DNA of 64,000 bases from assembly GCF_011516885.1 (NCBI RefSeq), contig NZ_WOTD01000001.1, positions 1-64,000 of the forward strand, written 5' to 3'. The stretch comes from Acetobacter lambici. Its GTDB lineage: Bacteria > Pseudomonadota > Alphaproteobacteria > Acetobacterales > Acetobacteraceae. This document shows, piece by piece, positions 51,327 to 60,628 of the stretch; position 1 is the first letter of the stretch, and every line of letters starts with the position of its first letter. The notes beneath the pieces were generated by a model. It searched no databases, was not told the origin of the DNA, and saw nothing but the letters and a program-made list of their open reading frames with translations. The position numbers were made by a program, and so were the translations under genes.

Positions 51327-51569
51327 ATGAAAGTACGTGTAACCGTCATGCTTAAGGACGGCGTTCTGGACCCGCAGGGAAAGGCCATTGGCCACGCACT
51401 GCAAACACTGGGCTTTGATGGTGTGCAGGACGTGCGCGTTGGCAAGGTCATAGAGTTGGACCTGCACGGTGTTAAGGCCGAGGAAGCGCATGAAAAAGCG
51501 GGGGAAATGGCCCGTAACCTGCTGGCCAATCTGGTAATCGAGGACTACTCGGTCGAGGTTGTGGCATGA
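51327..51569 (+). CDS. purS: Phosphoribosylformylglycinamidine synthase subunit PurS
   Basis: The 80-residue small subunit bridges PurQ and PurL in the three-part FGAM synthase. MKVRVTVMLKDGVLDPQGKA opens the protein, followed by the ALQTLGFDGVQDVRVGK block and the closing LLANLVIEDYSVEVV strand typical of PurS. ATG 51327 follows GGGAG. The TGA overlaps the ATG of the next gene (ATGA). Confidence 0.96.
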   Translation: MKVRVTVMLKDGVLDPQGKAIGHALQTLGFDGVQDVRVGKVIELDLHGVKAEEAHEKAGEMARNLLANLVIEDYSVEVVA

Positions 51570-51937
51570 AGCGCCTTGCCCTGATCGCCCTTGCTGGCGC
51601 ACTGGCAGTTCCCGGTCTGGCGCACGCCCAGCGGCTGGCCCCCATGAAGGCGGGCGCTCTGGGCAAAATGTGCTCCAGTTCCACCACCCGCACGGCATGC
51701 GATGCCTATCTGAGCGGCCTGACCGATGGCGTAACCCTCGCCCAGATCAATGCCCACAATACAGGTGATGCCACAGCCCCCACGGGCTTTTGTGTTCCCG
51801 CATCGGAAGACATTGGTACCATGCGCGCCAAGGTGCTGACCTGGCTGAAAGCACACACTGATTCTCTGACCAAACCAGTGGGCGAGAGTGTGTTCACGGC
51901 CCTGCATGACTCTTACCCGTGTGACGTAAAAAAATGA
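51566..51937 (+). CDS. Small secreted Rap1a/Tai-like protein inside the pur operon
   Basis: The 123-residue product has a cleavable signal peptide ending LAHA (about residue 21). The mature part looks like the Rap1a/Tai immunity-protein fold: a Cys pair ([20 protein letters not shown], Cys near 36 and 45), a middle GFCVPASED near 75-83, and a closing SYPCDVKK near 116-123. That gives four Cys able to form two disulfides. Tai proteins neutralise type VI effectors, but many family members have no known effector and no type VI genes are seen here. Four-base overlaps link it to purS and purQ. Its role is unknown; the family call is moderately sure. Confidence 0.65.
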   Translation: MKRLALIALAGALAVPGLAHAQRLAPMKAGALGKMCSSSTTRTACDAYLSGLTDGVTLAQINAHNTGDATAPTGFCVPASEDIGTMRAKVLTWLKAHTDSLTKPVGESVFTALHDSYPCDVKK

Positions 51938-52635
51938 AAGCAGCGATTGTCGTATTTCCCGGCACGAACCGGGAACGAGATATGGCCATTGCCCTGCGGC
52001 GCGTGACCGGGCAAGCCCCTCGTATGATCTGGCACCATGAGACAGATCTGAGTGGTATTGATCTGGTCGTGCTGCCCGGTGGCTTTAGCTATGGTGACTA
52101 TCTGCGTTGCGGCGCCATGGCCGCACATTCCCCCATCATGGGGGCTGTGCGCGACTTTGCCGCCAAGGGCGGGCATATTCTGGGTGTCTGCAATGGCTTC
52201 CAGATCCTGACGGAAAGCAATCTGCTCCCCGGCGCTCTGCTACGCAATGCGGACCTGCGGTTCCTCTCGCAGGATTGCCACCTGCGGGTGGAGGTTGAAG
52301 GCACCCCCTTCACCCGGCGCTGGAAAAAGGGAGACATCTTCCGCACGCCGCTGGCGCATGGTGATGGCAACTATACCGCCGATGCCCAGACCCTTGCGGC
52401 ACTCGAAGGGGAGGGACGTGTTGCCTTCCGCTATGCCGATGTCAAAGGCCGCGTGCAGGCGGATGACAGAGCCAGCAACCCGAACGGCAGCGTGAACAGC
52501 ATTGCCGGTATTCTGAGCGAAAACAAGCGTATCTGCGGCATGATGCCCCACCCCGAGGATCTGGTTGATCCACTGATGGGGGGAGAGGATGGTCTGCCGC
52601 TGTTTGAAGGTCTGGTGGAGGCTCTTGTCCGGTGA
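51934..52635 (+). CDS. purQ: Phosphoribosylformylglycinamidine synthase subunit PurQ
   Basis: The 233-residue class I glutaminase delivers ammonia to Pur[21 protein letters not shown] opens the chain. The oxyanion region [19 protein letters not shown] is near 48-66, the nucleophile Cys in [13 protein letters not shown] near 84-96, and the His-Glu pair in [16 protein letters not shown] near 204-219. Its ATG overlaps the stop of the Rap1a-like gene, and its TGA overlaps the purL GTG. Confidence 0.97.
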   Translation: MKAAIVVFPGTNRERDMAIALRRVTGQAPRMIWHHETDLSGIDLVVLPGGFSYGDYLRCGAMAAHSPIMGAVRDFAAKGGHILGVCNGFQILTESNLLPGALLRNADLRFLSQDCHLRVEVEGTPFTRRWKKGDIFRTPLAHGDGNYTADAQTLAALEGEGRVAFRYADVKGRVQADDRASNPNGSVNSIAGILSENKRICGMMPHPEDLVDPLMGGEDGLPLFEGLVEALVR

Positions 52636-54836
52636 ATAAGCCTGTAACCGTTGATGAATCCCTAGCACGTGAATTCGGCCTGACGGGCGAGGAATACGGT
52701 CGTGTTCTGTCGATCATGGGCCGTACGCCCAGCCTGACGGAACTCGGCGTATTTTCGGTCATGTGGTCGGAACACTGCTCCTACAAATCCTCCCGCAAAT
52801 GGCTGCGTGGCCTGCCCACCAAAGCGCCATGGGTTATCCATGGGCCGGGCGAAAACGCCGGCGTTGTGGATATCGGGCAGGGCTATGCCGCCATCTTCAA
52901 GATGGAAAGCCATAACCACCCCTCCTTTATCGAACCCTATCAGGGTGCGGCCACTGGTGTGGGCGGCATTCTGCGTGACGTGTTCACCATGGGAGCGCGC
53001 CCCGTTGCCAACCTGAACGCCCTGCGTTTTGGTAGCCCGGAAAACCCTGTTACCCGCCGTATCGTGGATGGTGTGGTGCGCGGTATTGGCGGCTACGGCA
53101 ACTGCGTAGGTGTGCCAACTGTGGGGGGCGAAATCAACTTTCACCCCGCGTATGACGGCAACCCGCTTGTTAACGCCATGACGGTGGGCATTGCCCGTCA
53201 GGACCGCATCTTCCTGTCCGCTGCTGCCGGTGTTGGTAACCCTGTTGTCTATGTTGGCTCCCGGACAGGGCGGGATGGCATTCATGGTGCCACCATGTCC
53301 TCCGCCGAGTTTGACGAGGACGCACTTTCCAAGCGGCCAACAGTGCAGGTGGGTGACCCCTTCATTGAAAAACTGCTCATTGAGGCCTGCCTGGAACTGA
53401 TGGCGACAGACGCCATTGTTGCCATTCAGGATATGGGTGCTGCTGGCCTGACCTCGTCGGCCGTAGAAATGGCCGGGAAAGGTGGCGTGGGCATTGAGTT
53501 GAACCTTGATGCCGTGCCCCAGCGCGAGCCCAACATGACCGCGTATGAGATGATGCTTTCCGAAAGTCAGGAACGCATGCTCATGGTCCTGCGCCCCGAC
53601 CGGACAGAGCTTGCCCGCAAGATTTTTGAAAAGTGGGAGCTGGACTTTGCCATTATTGGTCACCTGACCGAAACCGGGCATATTGTCATCAAGCACAAAG
53701 GCCAGCTTGAGGCTGATATTCCGCTCGAACCTCTGGCGGACGAGGCTCCGGTCTATGATCGCCCTTCCATCGCGCCAACAAAGCCGGAAGAACTGGGGAG
53801 TGTTCACGCACCTCTCTCGCTCGACGCCATGCTGCTCCAGCTTGTGGCCTCGCCCGACCTGGCCTCCCGCGCATGGGTGTGGAACCAGTATGACAGTACG
53901 GTAGGTGGGCAGACGGTACGCCGCCCCGGTGCAGCCGATGCCGCCATTGTTAAAATAGACGACACGCAGATCGCTCTGGCACTGACTACAGACTGCACAC
54001 CACGCTACTGTCAGGCGGACCCGCGCACAGGCGGGGCACAGGCCGTAGCAGAAGCATGGCGGAACATTACCGCGACCGGTGCACGCCCTCTGGCCGTGAC
54101 GGACAACCTCAACTTTGGCAATCCCGAAAAGCCGGAGATCATGGGGCAGTTCATCGCAGCCCTTGAGGGTATGGGAGAGGCCTGCAAGGTTCTCGACTTC
54201 CCCATCGTGAGCGGTAACGTCTCCCTGTACAACGAAACCCGGATGCCCGACGGCTCAACACAGGCCATTCTGCCCACCCCGGCTATTGGTGGGCTTGGTG
54301 TTCTGGAGGATGTGTCCAAGGCTGTTGGTCTTGGCATGCAGGCCGACAGCGATCTGGTGCTGATTGGCGCGACCAAAGGGCAACTCGGCCAGTCTATCTG
54401 GCTGCGTGAAATTCTGGGTCGTGAAGAAGGCGCACCACCAGCGGTGGATCTGGCGGCGGAAAAACGGAACGGGGATTTTGTCCGTGCCGAAATTAAGGCC
54501 GGGCAGATTAGCGCATGCCATGACATTGCGGATGGCGGCATTCTGGTTGCCGCAGCCGAAATGGTTATGGCGTCAGGCACCGGTTGCGAACTGGAAAGCC
54601 CGGATTCCGGCATCCGCCCAGAAGCCTTCTGGTTTGGTGAGGATCAGGCCCGCTATCTGGTCTGTGTAGCCGATGCTGCATCTTTCTGCGCCAAAGCCGC
54701 ACAGGCAGGGGTGCCTGCACGCCTGATGGGCCGCTCAGGTGGAAATGATTTGATTCTACCCAGCGGTGTCACCATATCTGCTGCACGCCTTAAATCCGCG
54801 CACGAAAGCTTTTTTCCTGCGTTGATGGACCAATAG
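52632..54836 (+). CDS. purL: Phosphoribosylformylglycinamidine synthase subunit PurL
   Basis: The 734-residue catalytic subunit converts FGAR to FGAM with ATP and ammonia. It is the small PurL type that works with PurS and PurQ. Visible motifs are [15 protein letters not shown] near 38-52, [20 protein letters not shown] near 93-112, and [20 protein letters not shown] near 160-179. The PurM-like C-terminal half has [15 protein letters not shown] near 493-507 and [19 protein letters not shown] at 52632 overlaps the purQ stop. Confidence 0.97.
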   Translation: MNKPVTVDESLAREFGLTGEEYGRVLSIMGRTPSLTELGVFSVMWSEHCSYKSSRKWLRGLPTKAPWVIHGPGENAGVVDIGQGYAAIFKMESHNHPSFIEPYQGAATGVGGILRDVFTMGARPVANLNALRFGSPENPVTRRIVDGVVRGIGGYGNCVGVPTVGGEINFHPAYDGNPLVNAMTVGIARQDRIFLSAAAGVGNPVVYVGSRTGRDGIHGATMSSAEFDEDALSKRPTVQVGDPFIEKLLIEACLELMATDAIVAIQDMGAAGLTSSAVEMAGKGGVGIELNLDAVPQREPNMTAYEMMLSESQERMLMVLRPDRTELARKIFEKWELDFAIIGHLTETGHIVIKHKGQLEADIPLEPLADEAPVYDRPSIAPTKPEELGSVHAPLSLDAMLLQLVASPDLASRAWVWNQYDSTVGGQTVRRPGAADAAIVKIDDTQIALALTTDCTPRYCQADPRTGGAQAVAEAWRNITATGARPLAVTDNLNFGNPEKPEIMGQFIAALEGMGEACKVLDFPIVSGNVSLYNETRMPDGSTQAILPTPAIGGLGVLEDVSKAVGLGMQADSDLVLIGATKGQLGQSIWLREILGREEGAPPAVDLAAEKRNGDFVRAEIKAGQISACHDIADGGILVAAAEMVMASGTGCELESPDSGIRPEAFWFGEDQARYLVCVADAASFCAKAAQAGVPARLMGRSGGNDLILPSGVTISAARLKSAHESFFPALMDQ

Positions 54837-54851
54837 GGAAGAGACAGCACC

Positions 54852-55082
54852 ATGGCTATGTCTGCCACAGAACTTGAGACTTATATTCTGAAGGCGTTCC
54901 CCGATGCCCAGATCAAGATTGACGATTTGGCGGGAGACGGGGATCACTATTCCTGTTCGATTGTAAGCGAGGCCTTCCGTGATGTTCCGCGTGTAAGGCA
55001 GCATCAACTCGTTTATAATGCGCTTGAAGGGCATATGGGAGGCAAGCTGCATGCGCTTGCCCTCCGTACGTCCGCTCCCTGA
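54852..55082 (+). CDS. bolA: BolA-family protein
   Basis: The 76-residue protein has the BolA-like class II KH fold. The N-terminal helix ELETYILKAFPDAQIKIDDL leads to the loop DGDHYSCSIVSEAFRD, and the C-terminal RQHQLVYNALEGHMGGKLHA carries the conserved His used in cluster or metal binding. BolA pairs with monothiol glutaredoxin to handle [2Fe-2S] clusters, and grxD lies directly downstream, so the two probably form that complex. AGGGAAGAG lies upstream of the ATG. Confidence 0.93.
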   Translation: MAMSATELETYILKAFPDAQIKIDDLAGDGDHYSCSIVSEAFRDVPRVRQHQLVYNALEGHMGGKLHALALRTSAP

Positions 55083-55119
55083 CCAAGGCCGTCTTCCACA
55101 CGATCAAGGACTACTGACC

Positions 55120-55458
55120 ATGACTGATTCCATCAAGCAGACCATCCAGCAGGACATTGATTCCAACCCCGTCATGCTTTTCATGAAGGGGGATGCTGAT
55201 TTCCCACAGTGTGGCTTTTCTGCCCGTGTTGTGCAGATTCTCCAGCATATTGGCGTGCCGTTCAAAGCCGCCAATGTTCTGGCAGATTCCGAACTGCGTC
55301 AGGGCATTAAGGACTATTCCAACTGGCCAACAATCCCCCAGCTTTACGTCAAGGGTGAGTTTGTCGGTGGGTGCGACATTGTGACCGAAATGTACCAGAC
55401 CGGCGAACTACAGAAATTGCTGCAGGAAAAAAATATCGCCTGCAAGGCATCCGCCTGA
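55120..55458 (+). CDS. grxD: Monothiol glutaredoxin (Grx4 type)
   Basis: The 112-residue protein is a CGFS glutaredoxin that carries [2Fe-2S] clusters and partners BolA. It has MLFMKGDADFPQCGFSARVV near 19-38, with the single active Cys at about 31, and the glutathione-binding WPTIPQLYVKGEFVGGCDIV near 69-88. ATG 55120 starts the family-typical MTDSIKQTIQQDIDSNPVML; the longer frame through bolA is not real. Gap to bolA is 37 bases. Confidence 0.95.
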   Translation: MTDSIKQTIQQDIDSNPVMLFMKGDADFPQCGFSARVVQILQHIGVPFKAANVLADSELRQGIKDYSNWPTIPQLYVKGEFVGGCDIVTEMYQTGELQKLLQEKNIACKASA

Positions 55459-55528
55459 ATTATAGGTTGTCAGCCTGCAATTGCTTTGTATAGTTTCAGG
55501 CAGACATAAGTTCAGGGGGCTAAGGTTA

Positions 55529-55846
55529 ATGACGCGAGTTCCGTTTGTACGCGGGCTTTTTGCTCTGGCCAGTATCGGCCTGAGTGTATTAGCCACCAGT
55601 TCTTCAGTGCATGCGGAACGCGTTCTTTCCGATCTGGAAGCCAGCAAGTTAACCTTTGCCTCCCTGACTGCCCCGCCACCTGTTATCCGTGCGCGCCATG
55701 CTGTACGTCACGCATCAACAACAACAGGTCGGGCCTCCCACAAAGTTCTTCTAGCCTCTGCACATGGTAAAATGGTGCATCTGGTTAGCTACCACCCGAC
55801 CGCGCATACTGTGGTCCATAGCAGCAAGCACCATCATCGTACCTGA
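55529..55846 (+). CDS. Small secreted protein with basic, His-rich tail
   Basis: The 105-residue product has a signal peptide of about 29 residues (ending SSVHA) and a mature chain rich in Ala, Ser, Thr, His and Arg. It ends in HSSKHHHRT. No domain is recognised. The start at 55529 follows TAAGG and gives a clean signal sequence; the frame opens earlier at 55481. The His-rich end could bind metal, a loose idea supported only by the neighbouring iron-related bolA-grxD pair. Confidence 0.55.
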   Translation: MTRVPFVRGLFALASIGLSVLATSSSVHAERVLSDLEASKLTFASLTAPPPVIRARHAVRHASTTTGRASHKVLLASAHGKMVHLVSYHPTAHTVVHSSKHHHRT

Positions 55847-55895
55847 TAACGGTCTTTACCCCTACACAGGTTACTCCGGTTATTTGCCAGTTCTT

Positions 55896-56348
55896 TTACA
55901 TCTGACGAATAATATCTTTCAGCCATTCCATCTGACCTTTGGCGTCGAGCATAAACAGGTCAAAACGCGGTTCATCATACTGCCATTGTGGATAGCTCTG
56001 TAGCAGGCACTCTGCGGCTCTATACAATCTGCCAGACTGTGATGCGGAAAGACATTCCGCAGCCTCTTGCAAGGTCCGCCGCTGTTTGACTTCAACAAAA
56101 CAGATCGTTGCGCCATGTTGTGCGACAATATCAATCTCACCCCGGCGTGTTCTGGCTCTTTGCAGCAGAATGTTCCAACCTGCACTCCGCAGTTTTTGGC
56201 AAACAGCGTCCTCCGCCGCCAGTCCACTCTGGTAAGATGCAAGACCTCTGGTCCGCTTTGCGGTAGAGATACGCACCTGTTTTGCAGAACACTTATTCGC
56301 TATGCTGTGGACGTCAGCCGCTTGTTGTGAAAGCTTTCTCTCCACCAT
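55896..56348 (-). CDS. yraN: YraN-family (UPF0102) nuclease-like protein
   Basis: The product has the restriction-endonuclease-like fold of the UPF0102/YraN family. GLAAEDAVCQKLRSAGWNIL near 44-63 is followed by RRGEIDIVAQHGATICFVEVKQR near 71-93 (written in two blocks: RRGEIDIVA and FVEVKQR), which holds the Asp and the E-x-K metal-site residues. Function is unsettled; in some bacteria family members act in DNA recombination or repair. The start is uncertain. ATG 56348 gives 150 residues and is preceded by GGAG; GTG 56276 would give 126, closer to E. coli. The first option shares its start codon bases with the divergent cls ATG. Confidence 0.85.
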   Translation of the reverse strand: MVERKLSQQAADVHSIANKCSAKQVRISTAKRTRGLASYQSGLAAEDAVCQKLRSAGWNILLQRARTRRGEIDIVAQHGATICFVEVKQRRTLQEAAECLSASQSGRLYRAAECLLQSYPQWQYDEPRFDLFMLDAKGQMEWLKDIIRQM

Positions 56349-57774
56349 GTTTTTTGATCTCCAGTTTTCCACAACAGCCTTTATTATTGCGTGTACGCGC
56401 CTGACTCTGGTTGGCAGCGTCAGTTTGCATATTCTTCTGACCAAACGGAACACGTCATCTGCCATCGGATGGATTGGCATATGTGTTCTCATGCCATTTT
56501 TGGGTACCGTTCTCTACCTTATGTTCGGGATCAACCGTGTTACTCGGCTTGCCAAAAAACTGGTCGGGGACCGAACGGCATACAGGCAGGATGGCGCAGA
56601 CCTTTCCTCATGGAACAGGGAGTTGGAGGGCCAGTTTGCGCCTCTGGCCTTGATGGTGGGCAAACTGACAACCCGCCCCGTTGTCGGCAATAACAGCATA
56701 ACCTGTTTGCACGATGGAGATGGCGCTTACCCGCATATGCTGGACGCCATAGAAAAAGCGACCAAGAGCATTCTCCTGTGTTCCTATATCTTTCGGCACG
56801 ACAGCAGCGGGCAGATGTTTGCAGACAGGCTCATTGCCGCCCATAAAAGAGGCGTCAATGTGCGTGTTCTGGTGGATGGCATTGGCAGTGGGTATTTTTT
56901 ATCCCCCATCTACCGTTACTTAAAAAGGGAAGGGGTTCCCTGCGCGCGGTTCATGCACTCCCTTCTGCCGTGGCGCATGCCGTTCCTCAATTTGCGGAAC
57001 CACCGCAAGATTCTGGTCGTGGATGGTAGTATCGGCTTTATGGGTGGACTTAATATTGCCGACAATAATCTGGTTACGCGCAAGCCACCCCACCCCGTAT
57101 CCGACACACATTTCCGGATCGAAGGACCGGTTGTGCATCAGTTGGCGCAGGTTGCTGCATGGGACTGGTTTTTTACAACTGGGGAACGACTGAACCGGGA
57201 CCTGTTCTTGCAAGAGCATGCAGGCAAGGGCGCGTCTCTGGCCCGCATTGTTACGGCTGGCCCGGATACGGATCTCGAAAAAATCGAATACACCATGTTG
57301 CAGGCCATTACGCTCTCACGCAAAAGCATACGGTTGATGACGCCGTATTTTTTACCCGGTGCGCGTTTTTTATCCGAACTTGGGTTGGCCGCCCTGCGTG
57401 GCGTACAGGTGGATATTATTATCCCGCTCCGCAGCAATCATCGCCCGCTGGACTGGGCCTGTGCTGCCAATATCTCGCCGTTGCTGGATACAGGGGTAAG
57501 AGTCTGGCACGCCAACCCACCATTTAACCATTCCAAGCTCATGGTTGTGGACAAGGCGTGGTCTTTTGTTGGCAGTTCCAACCTTGATATCCGTAGTTTA
57601 CGCCTGAACTTTGAAATCAATATGGAGACATATGACGTGACCATGGCGGAAATCATGGATGACTTCATATGCCAGCACCGCAACCATCGGCTCACGCATT
57701 ATGATCTGGACAAGCGGAACAACCTGACCCGTATACGGGATTCCTTTGCCAGACTGTTCATGCCTTACCTGTAA
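56347..57774 (+). CDS. cls: Cardiolipin synthase (phospholipase D superfamily)
   Basis: The 475-residue membrane enzyme joins phosphatidylglycerol molecules to make cardiolipin. Two N-terminal membrane segments (about 8-30 and 37-60) are followed by two PLD domains. The first HKD motif is NHRKILVVDGSIGFMGG near 218-234 and the second NHSKLMVVDKAWSFVGSSN near 395-413. Both His-Lys-Asp sets are intact. ATG 56347 gives the expected membrane start, although its ribosome site is weak. Its stop overlaps the convergent EEP-family gene by 10 bases. Confidence 0.94.
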   Translation: MFFDLQFSTTAFIIACTRLTLVGSVSLHILLTKRNTSSAIGWIGICVLMPFLGTVLYLMFGINRVTRLAKKLVGDRTAYRQDGADLSSWNRELEGQFAPLALMVGKLTTRPVVGNNSITCLHDGDGAYPHMLDAIEKATKSILLCSYIFRHDSSGQMFADRLIAAHKRGVNVRVLVDGIGSGYFLSPIYRYLKREGVPCARFMHSLLPWRMPFLNLRNHRKILVVDGSIGFMGGLNIADNNLVTRKPPHPVSDTHFRIEGPVVHQLAQVAAWDWFFTTGERLNRDLFLQEHAGKGASLARIVTAGPDTDLEKIEYTMLQAITLSRKSIRLMTPYFLPGARFLSELGLAALRGVQVDIIIPLRSNHRPLDWACAANISPLLDTGVRVWHANPPFNHSKLMVVDKAWSFVGSSNLDIRSLRLNFEINMETYDVTMAEIMDDFICQHRNHRLTHYDLDKRNNLTRIRDSFARLFMPYL

Positions 57775-58472
57775 GCGGCCAGCGCCACCCGCCGGCCGAT
57801 TTCTGGCCTGAGTGTAACGGCTATTGGCCGGTGATCCGATGCAAAAACCGGCAGGACCTGCGCATCCGAACAGACCATGCCTTCCACAAGGCAGCGATCC
57901 AGACGGATAGGAAGCAGGTCAACCATACGGTGTGTTGGCGCTTTTGGCCCCACATCGGCAAAGCCCGGCACAAGGGTCGGCCCAACCAGATTAAAATCCC
58001 CCAGAATGGCGCATGGCGCGGATAGCAGAGAGGCAATCCGCCGCAACTGCCTGCGGTTGAGCATCTGCCCATGGGAGAGATGCACATTGGCCAGAGAAAA
58101 CTGGGCATAATCTATGATCTGGGCATGGCGTTTAACGATTGGCCCCGAGGGAATGGTGCATGCCCGCGGTGGCCGTGCAAAAGGCAGGCGGCTCCAGCAT
58201 GCCACGCCATGAATACGCCCTGGCAGGGGCGAGCGCGCATAGTGCCCGCCGATCACATCAGGCAGAACGTCTATTTCCACCGTGGCTTCCTGCATAAGCA
58301 GAATATCCGGCTGTTCCGCCTCTATCAGAGCGGCCACATCATGCACTGTGGCGCCCGTACGGCGCAGCAAGTTCCAGCTTATGATCTTCACACCCGGAGC
58401 ATCATTGGCGATCAGATGTTTGCGCCGTCTCTTGGATGCGAGCTCAACAAAACGGGCCAGACGGCGTCTCAT
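57765..58472 (-). CDS. Endonuclease/exonuclease/phosphatase-family protein
   Basis: The 235-residue protein has EEP-fold motifs in order: KIISWNLLR near 29-37, ILLMQEA near 57-63, a central NVHLSHGQMLNRRQL near 130, ILGDFNLVG near 157-165, and the C-terminal FASDHRPIAV near 210-219. These hold the metal-binding Asn/Glu and catalytic Asp/His residues. The substrate may be DNA, a phosphoinositide-like lipid or another phosphodiester; the sequence does not decide. It neighbours cardiolipin synthase and, by ATGA overlap, the permease gene upstream. Confidence 0.87.
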   Translation of the reverse strand: MRRRLARFVELASKRRRKHLIANDAPGVKIISWNLLRRTGATVHDVAALIEAEQPDILLMQEATVEIDVLPDVIGGHYARSPLPGRIHGVACWSRLPFARPPRACTIPSGPIVKRHAQIIDYAQFSLANVHLSHGQMLNRRQLRRIASLLSAPCAILGDFNLVGPTLVPGFADVGPKAPTHRMVDLLPIRLDRCLVEGMVCSDAQVLPVFASDHRPIAVTLRPEIGRRVALAAYR

Positions 58473-59557
58473 GGCGCAATATTCCTTGTGTCATCCAGTG
58501 GTGGTCGTGCTTGCTCGCCCTGCGCAAACTCCATGGTGAGCGTAAATCCGATAGCAAGGAGGACAGGCCCCAGAAAAATGCCCACGCCGCCAAATGCCAG
58601 CAGTCCACCAATAACCCCAAGTACGGTCAGCAGATAAGGCAGCTTTGACCCACGTGCAATAAACAGCGGACGGATCAGATGATCCGCGCCAGAAATAAAA
58701 ATCACACCATACAAAATAAGCAGGATACCCTTGAGCTGATGGTGGGTCACAAACAGCCACACGGCAGCCGGTATCCACACCAAGGGCGCACCAACCGGAA
58801 AAACCGCCAGAAATGCGGCAATCCCGCCCAGAATAACCGGCTCTGCCACGCCAAACATCCATAACCCCAACCCGGTCAGGATACCCTGAATAATAGCGGT
58901 GCCCAGAATACCGTAAACCGTGCCACGCACCGTACTGGCAATAATGGAAAGATGCCGCCCGGCCTGAAGCCCGGCAATACGCAGAATAACAGCCTGTAAC
59001 GTGTCCCACAGAATGGAACCGCTGATCCAGAAGAAGAAGGAGATAAACAGTGCCGTTACAAGATGCAGCGCACCATTGGCCATCTGCATCAGCACGCTCA
59101 GAACCGACTGGATGATCCCCCCCGCGTAAGGCCGCAGTTCTGCTGCCGCAAGCCCGAGGTTACGGCTCCACAACGCCCATCGATGATGAATGTCCGGCCC
59201 AAAAACAGGCAGGTTATCCAACCACCGGGGCAGGGGAGGCAACTGGTTGACCTGCCCGAACAGGGTTGTCAGCTGGAGCGCCCAGCGTGGGCCAGAAGCC
59301 ACACAGGCCGATGCCAGAAGCGCTATGGGAAACACCACACAAACGGCACACAGCACGGTCATGATCAGGCTGGCAGCATTAGCCCCCATGCTCCGACGCA
59401 AATACTGGAAAAGAGGCCATGTGGTGTAGGTCAGCACACCCGCCCAGAGCAGGGCGGAGGAAAAGGGCACCAGAACGGCTATGCAACCGTATGCGATCCC
59501 TGCCAGCAGTAAAAACCGGAGAATACGTTCAGCCGTCAATGTGTGACCATCTGTCAT
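58469..59557 (-). CDS. AI-2E family (PerM/YdiK-type) permease
   Basis: The 362-residue inner membrane protein has about eight hydrophobic segments, with a large soluble part between segments 3 and 4 (about 105-150). The conserved GxxxFLAVFPVGAPLVWIPA region lies near 245-265 and ADHLIRPLFIARGSKLP near 295-311. The family includes proposed AI-2 exporters and Na+/H+ antiporters, so the substrate is not predictable. The stop overlaps the EEP-family start, making a two-gene unit. Confidence 0.88.
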   Translation of the reverse strand: MTDGHTLTAERILRFLLLAGIAYGCIAVLVPFSSALLWAGVLTYTTWPLFQYLRRSMGANAASLIMTVLCAVCVVFPIALLASACVASGPRWALQLTTLFGQVNQLPPLPRWLDNLPVFGPDIHHRWALWSRNLGLAAAELRPYAGGIIQSVLSVLMQMANGALHLVTALFISFFFWISGSILWDTLQAVILRIAGLQAGRHLSIIASTVRGTVYGILGTAIIQGILTGLGLWMFGVAEPVILGGIAAFLAVFPVGAPLVWIPAAVWLFVTHHQLKGILLILYGVIFISGADHLIRPLFIARGSKLPYLLTVLGVIGGLLAFGGVGIFLGPVLLAIGFTLTMEFAQGEQARPPLDDTRNIAP

Positions 59558-59776
59558 GCGCGCTACAAACCACGGAACGCCTTAAAACTCTGGGTCTTTC
59601 TTACAAGACCATGGCGTATCGGTTTAATGGTATGGCGCATTCCGCACCGACTTTCCAGTCGGTTCCGATAAAGGCTTTGTGCACCCCCTCGCAAATCCAA
59701 TAAACACGTTTGCCAGTTGCCACGGACTATGTGAACGTGCGTGTTCTGTTTTGAAAATTCCATAAGGCCTTTGGTC
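59558..59776. other. Divergent intergenic region between the permease and sulfurtransferase genes
   Basis: The 219-base gap must hold promoters for both directions. I see one short perfect hairpin (CCGACT-TTCC-AGTCGG, 59647-59662) and no open frame or promoter hexamers that I would trust. Confidence 0.4.
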
Positions 59777-60628
59777 ATGTCTCCTCTCATTCCCGGTGCT
59801 TTTCTACCAACACTTGCCAAGGACGCCACTGTCCGTTTTCTGGACGCGACAACAACGCTGCCCGGGGAGACATTTGACCCGCAGGAAAATTTTAAAGCCT
59901 GCCACATTCCGGGTAGCCAGTATTTTGACATCAATGTTTTTTCCGACCCACAAAGCTCTTTGCCTCATACCGTGCCATCTGCCGCACGCTTTGCGCACCT
60001 GTTTGGCGAACTGGGCATAACGTCCCAGACCCATGTGGTCTTTTACGATCAGGGCAATGTGGCTTCCGCCTGCCGGGCCTGGTGGATGACACGCCTGTTC
60101 GGGCATGAAAAAACCCAGATCATCCACGGTGGCCTAAACGCGTGGCAGCAACAGAACCTTCCCGTAGAGCAGGGGGATGGGGCGCAGCATGCCGCACAGG
60201 CCTACCATCCAAGAACAGAATATTCGCGCATAGCCGGACTGGGGGATATGCTTGAACATGTCCGGTTGCAAAACCGCCCCATACTGGATGCCCGAAGTGC
60301 CGCGCGTTTTTACGGCACAGCCCCCGAGCCCCGTGCGGGCGTAAAATCGGGGCACATGCCGGGTGCGCGCAATATTCCCTACAAAACTGTTCTGGATGAA
60401 AACGGCTTTTTCCTACCTTCAGCACAACTGCAGGACCTGTTCTTGCAAGCGGGGGTCTCTGCAACAACCCACCCCATAACCACCTGTGGTTCTGGCATGA
60501 CGGCGGCCGTTCTGAGTGTTGCACTGGAGTTGGCAGGATTCACATCCAACGCCCTGTATGATGGATCGTGGGCGGAATGGGGCAGCACGCCCGACATGCC
60601 CATTACAACGGACAAAACACATGACTGA
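59777..60628 (+). CDS. sseA: Thiosulfate/3-mercaptopyruvate sulfurtransferase
   Basis: The 283-residue protein has two rhodanese domains (about 15-140 and 160-278). The C-terminal active-site loop is TTCGSGMTAAVLS near 235-247, and CGSGMTA is the form typical of 3-mercaptopyruvate sulfurtransferase rather than rhodanese (usually CRKGVT). It moves sulfur from mercaptopyruvate or thiosulfate to cyanide or thiols. ATG 59777 fits; an ATG 12 codons earlier is less likely. It overlaps metC by 8 bases, so sulfur amino-acid metabolism is a shared theme. Confidence 0.93.
   Translation: MSPLIPGAFLPTLAKDATVRFLDATTTLPGETFDPQENFKACHIPGSQYFDINVFSDPQSSLPHTVPSAARFAHLFGELGITSQTHVVFYDQGNVASACRAWWMTRLFGHEKTQIIHGGLNAWQQQNLPVEQGDGAQHAAQAYHPRTEYSRIAGLGDMLEHVRLQNRPILDARSAARFYGTAPEPRAGVKSGHMPGARNIPYKTVLDENGFFLPSAQLQDLFLQAGVSATTHPITTCGSGMTAAVLSVALELAGFTSNALYDGSWAEWGSTPDMPITTDKTHD

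Noticed and set aside
52662-53807. 381-residue open frame antisense to purL
   Set aside because: It is opposite a clear PurL and shows no motif; the codon bias belongs to the sense strand.
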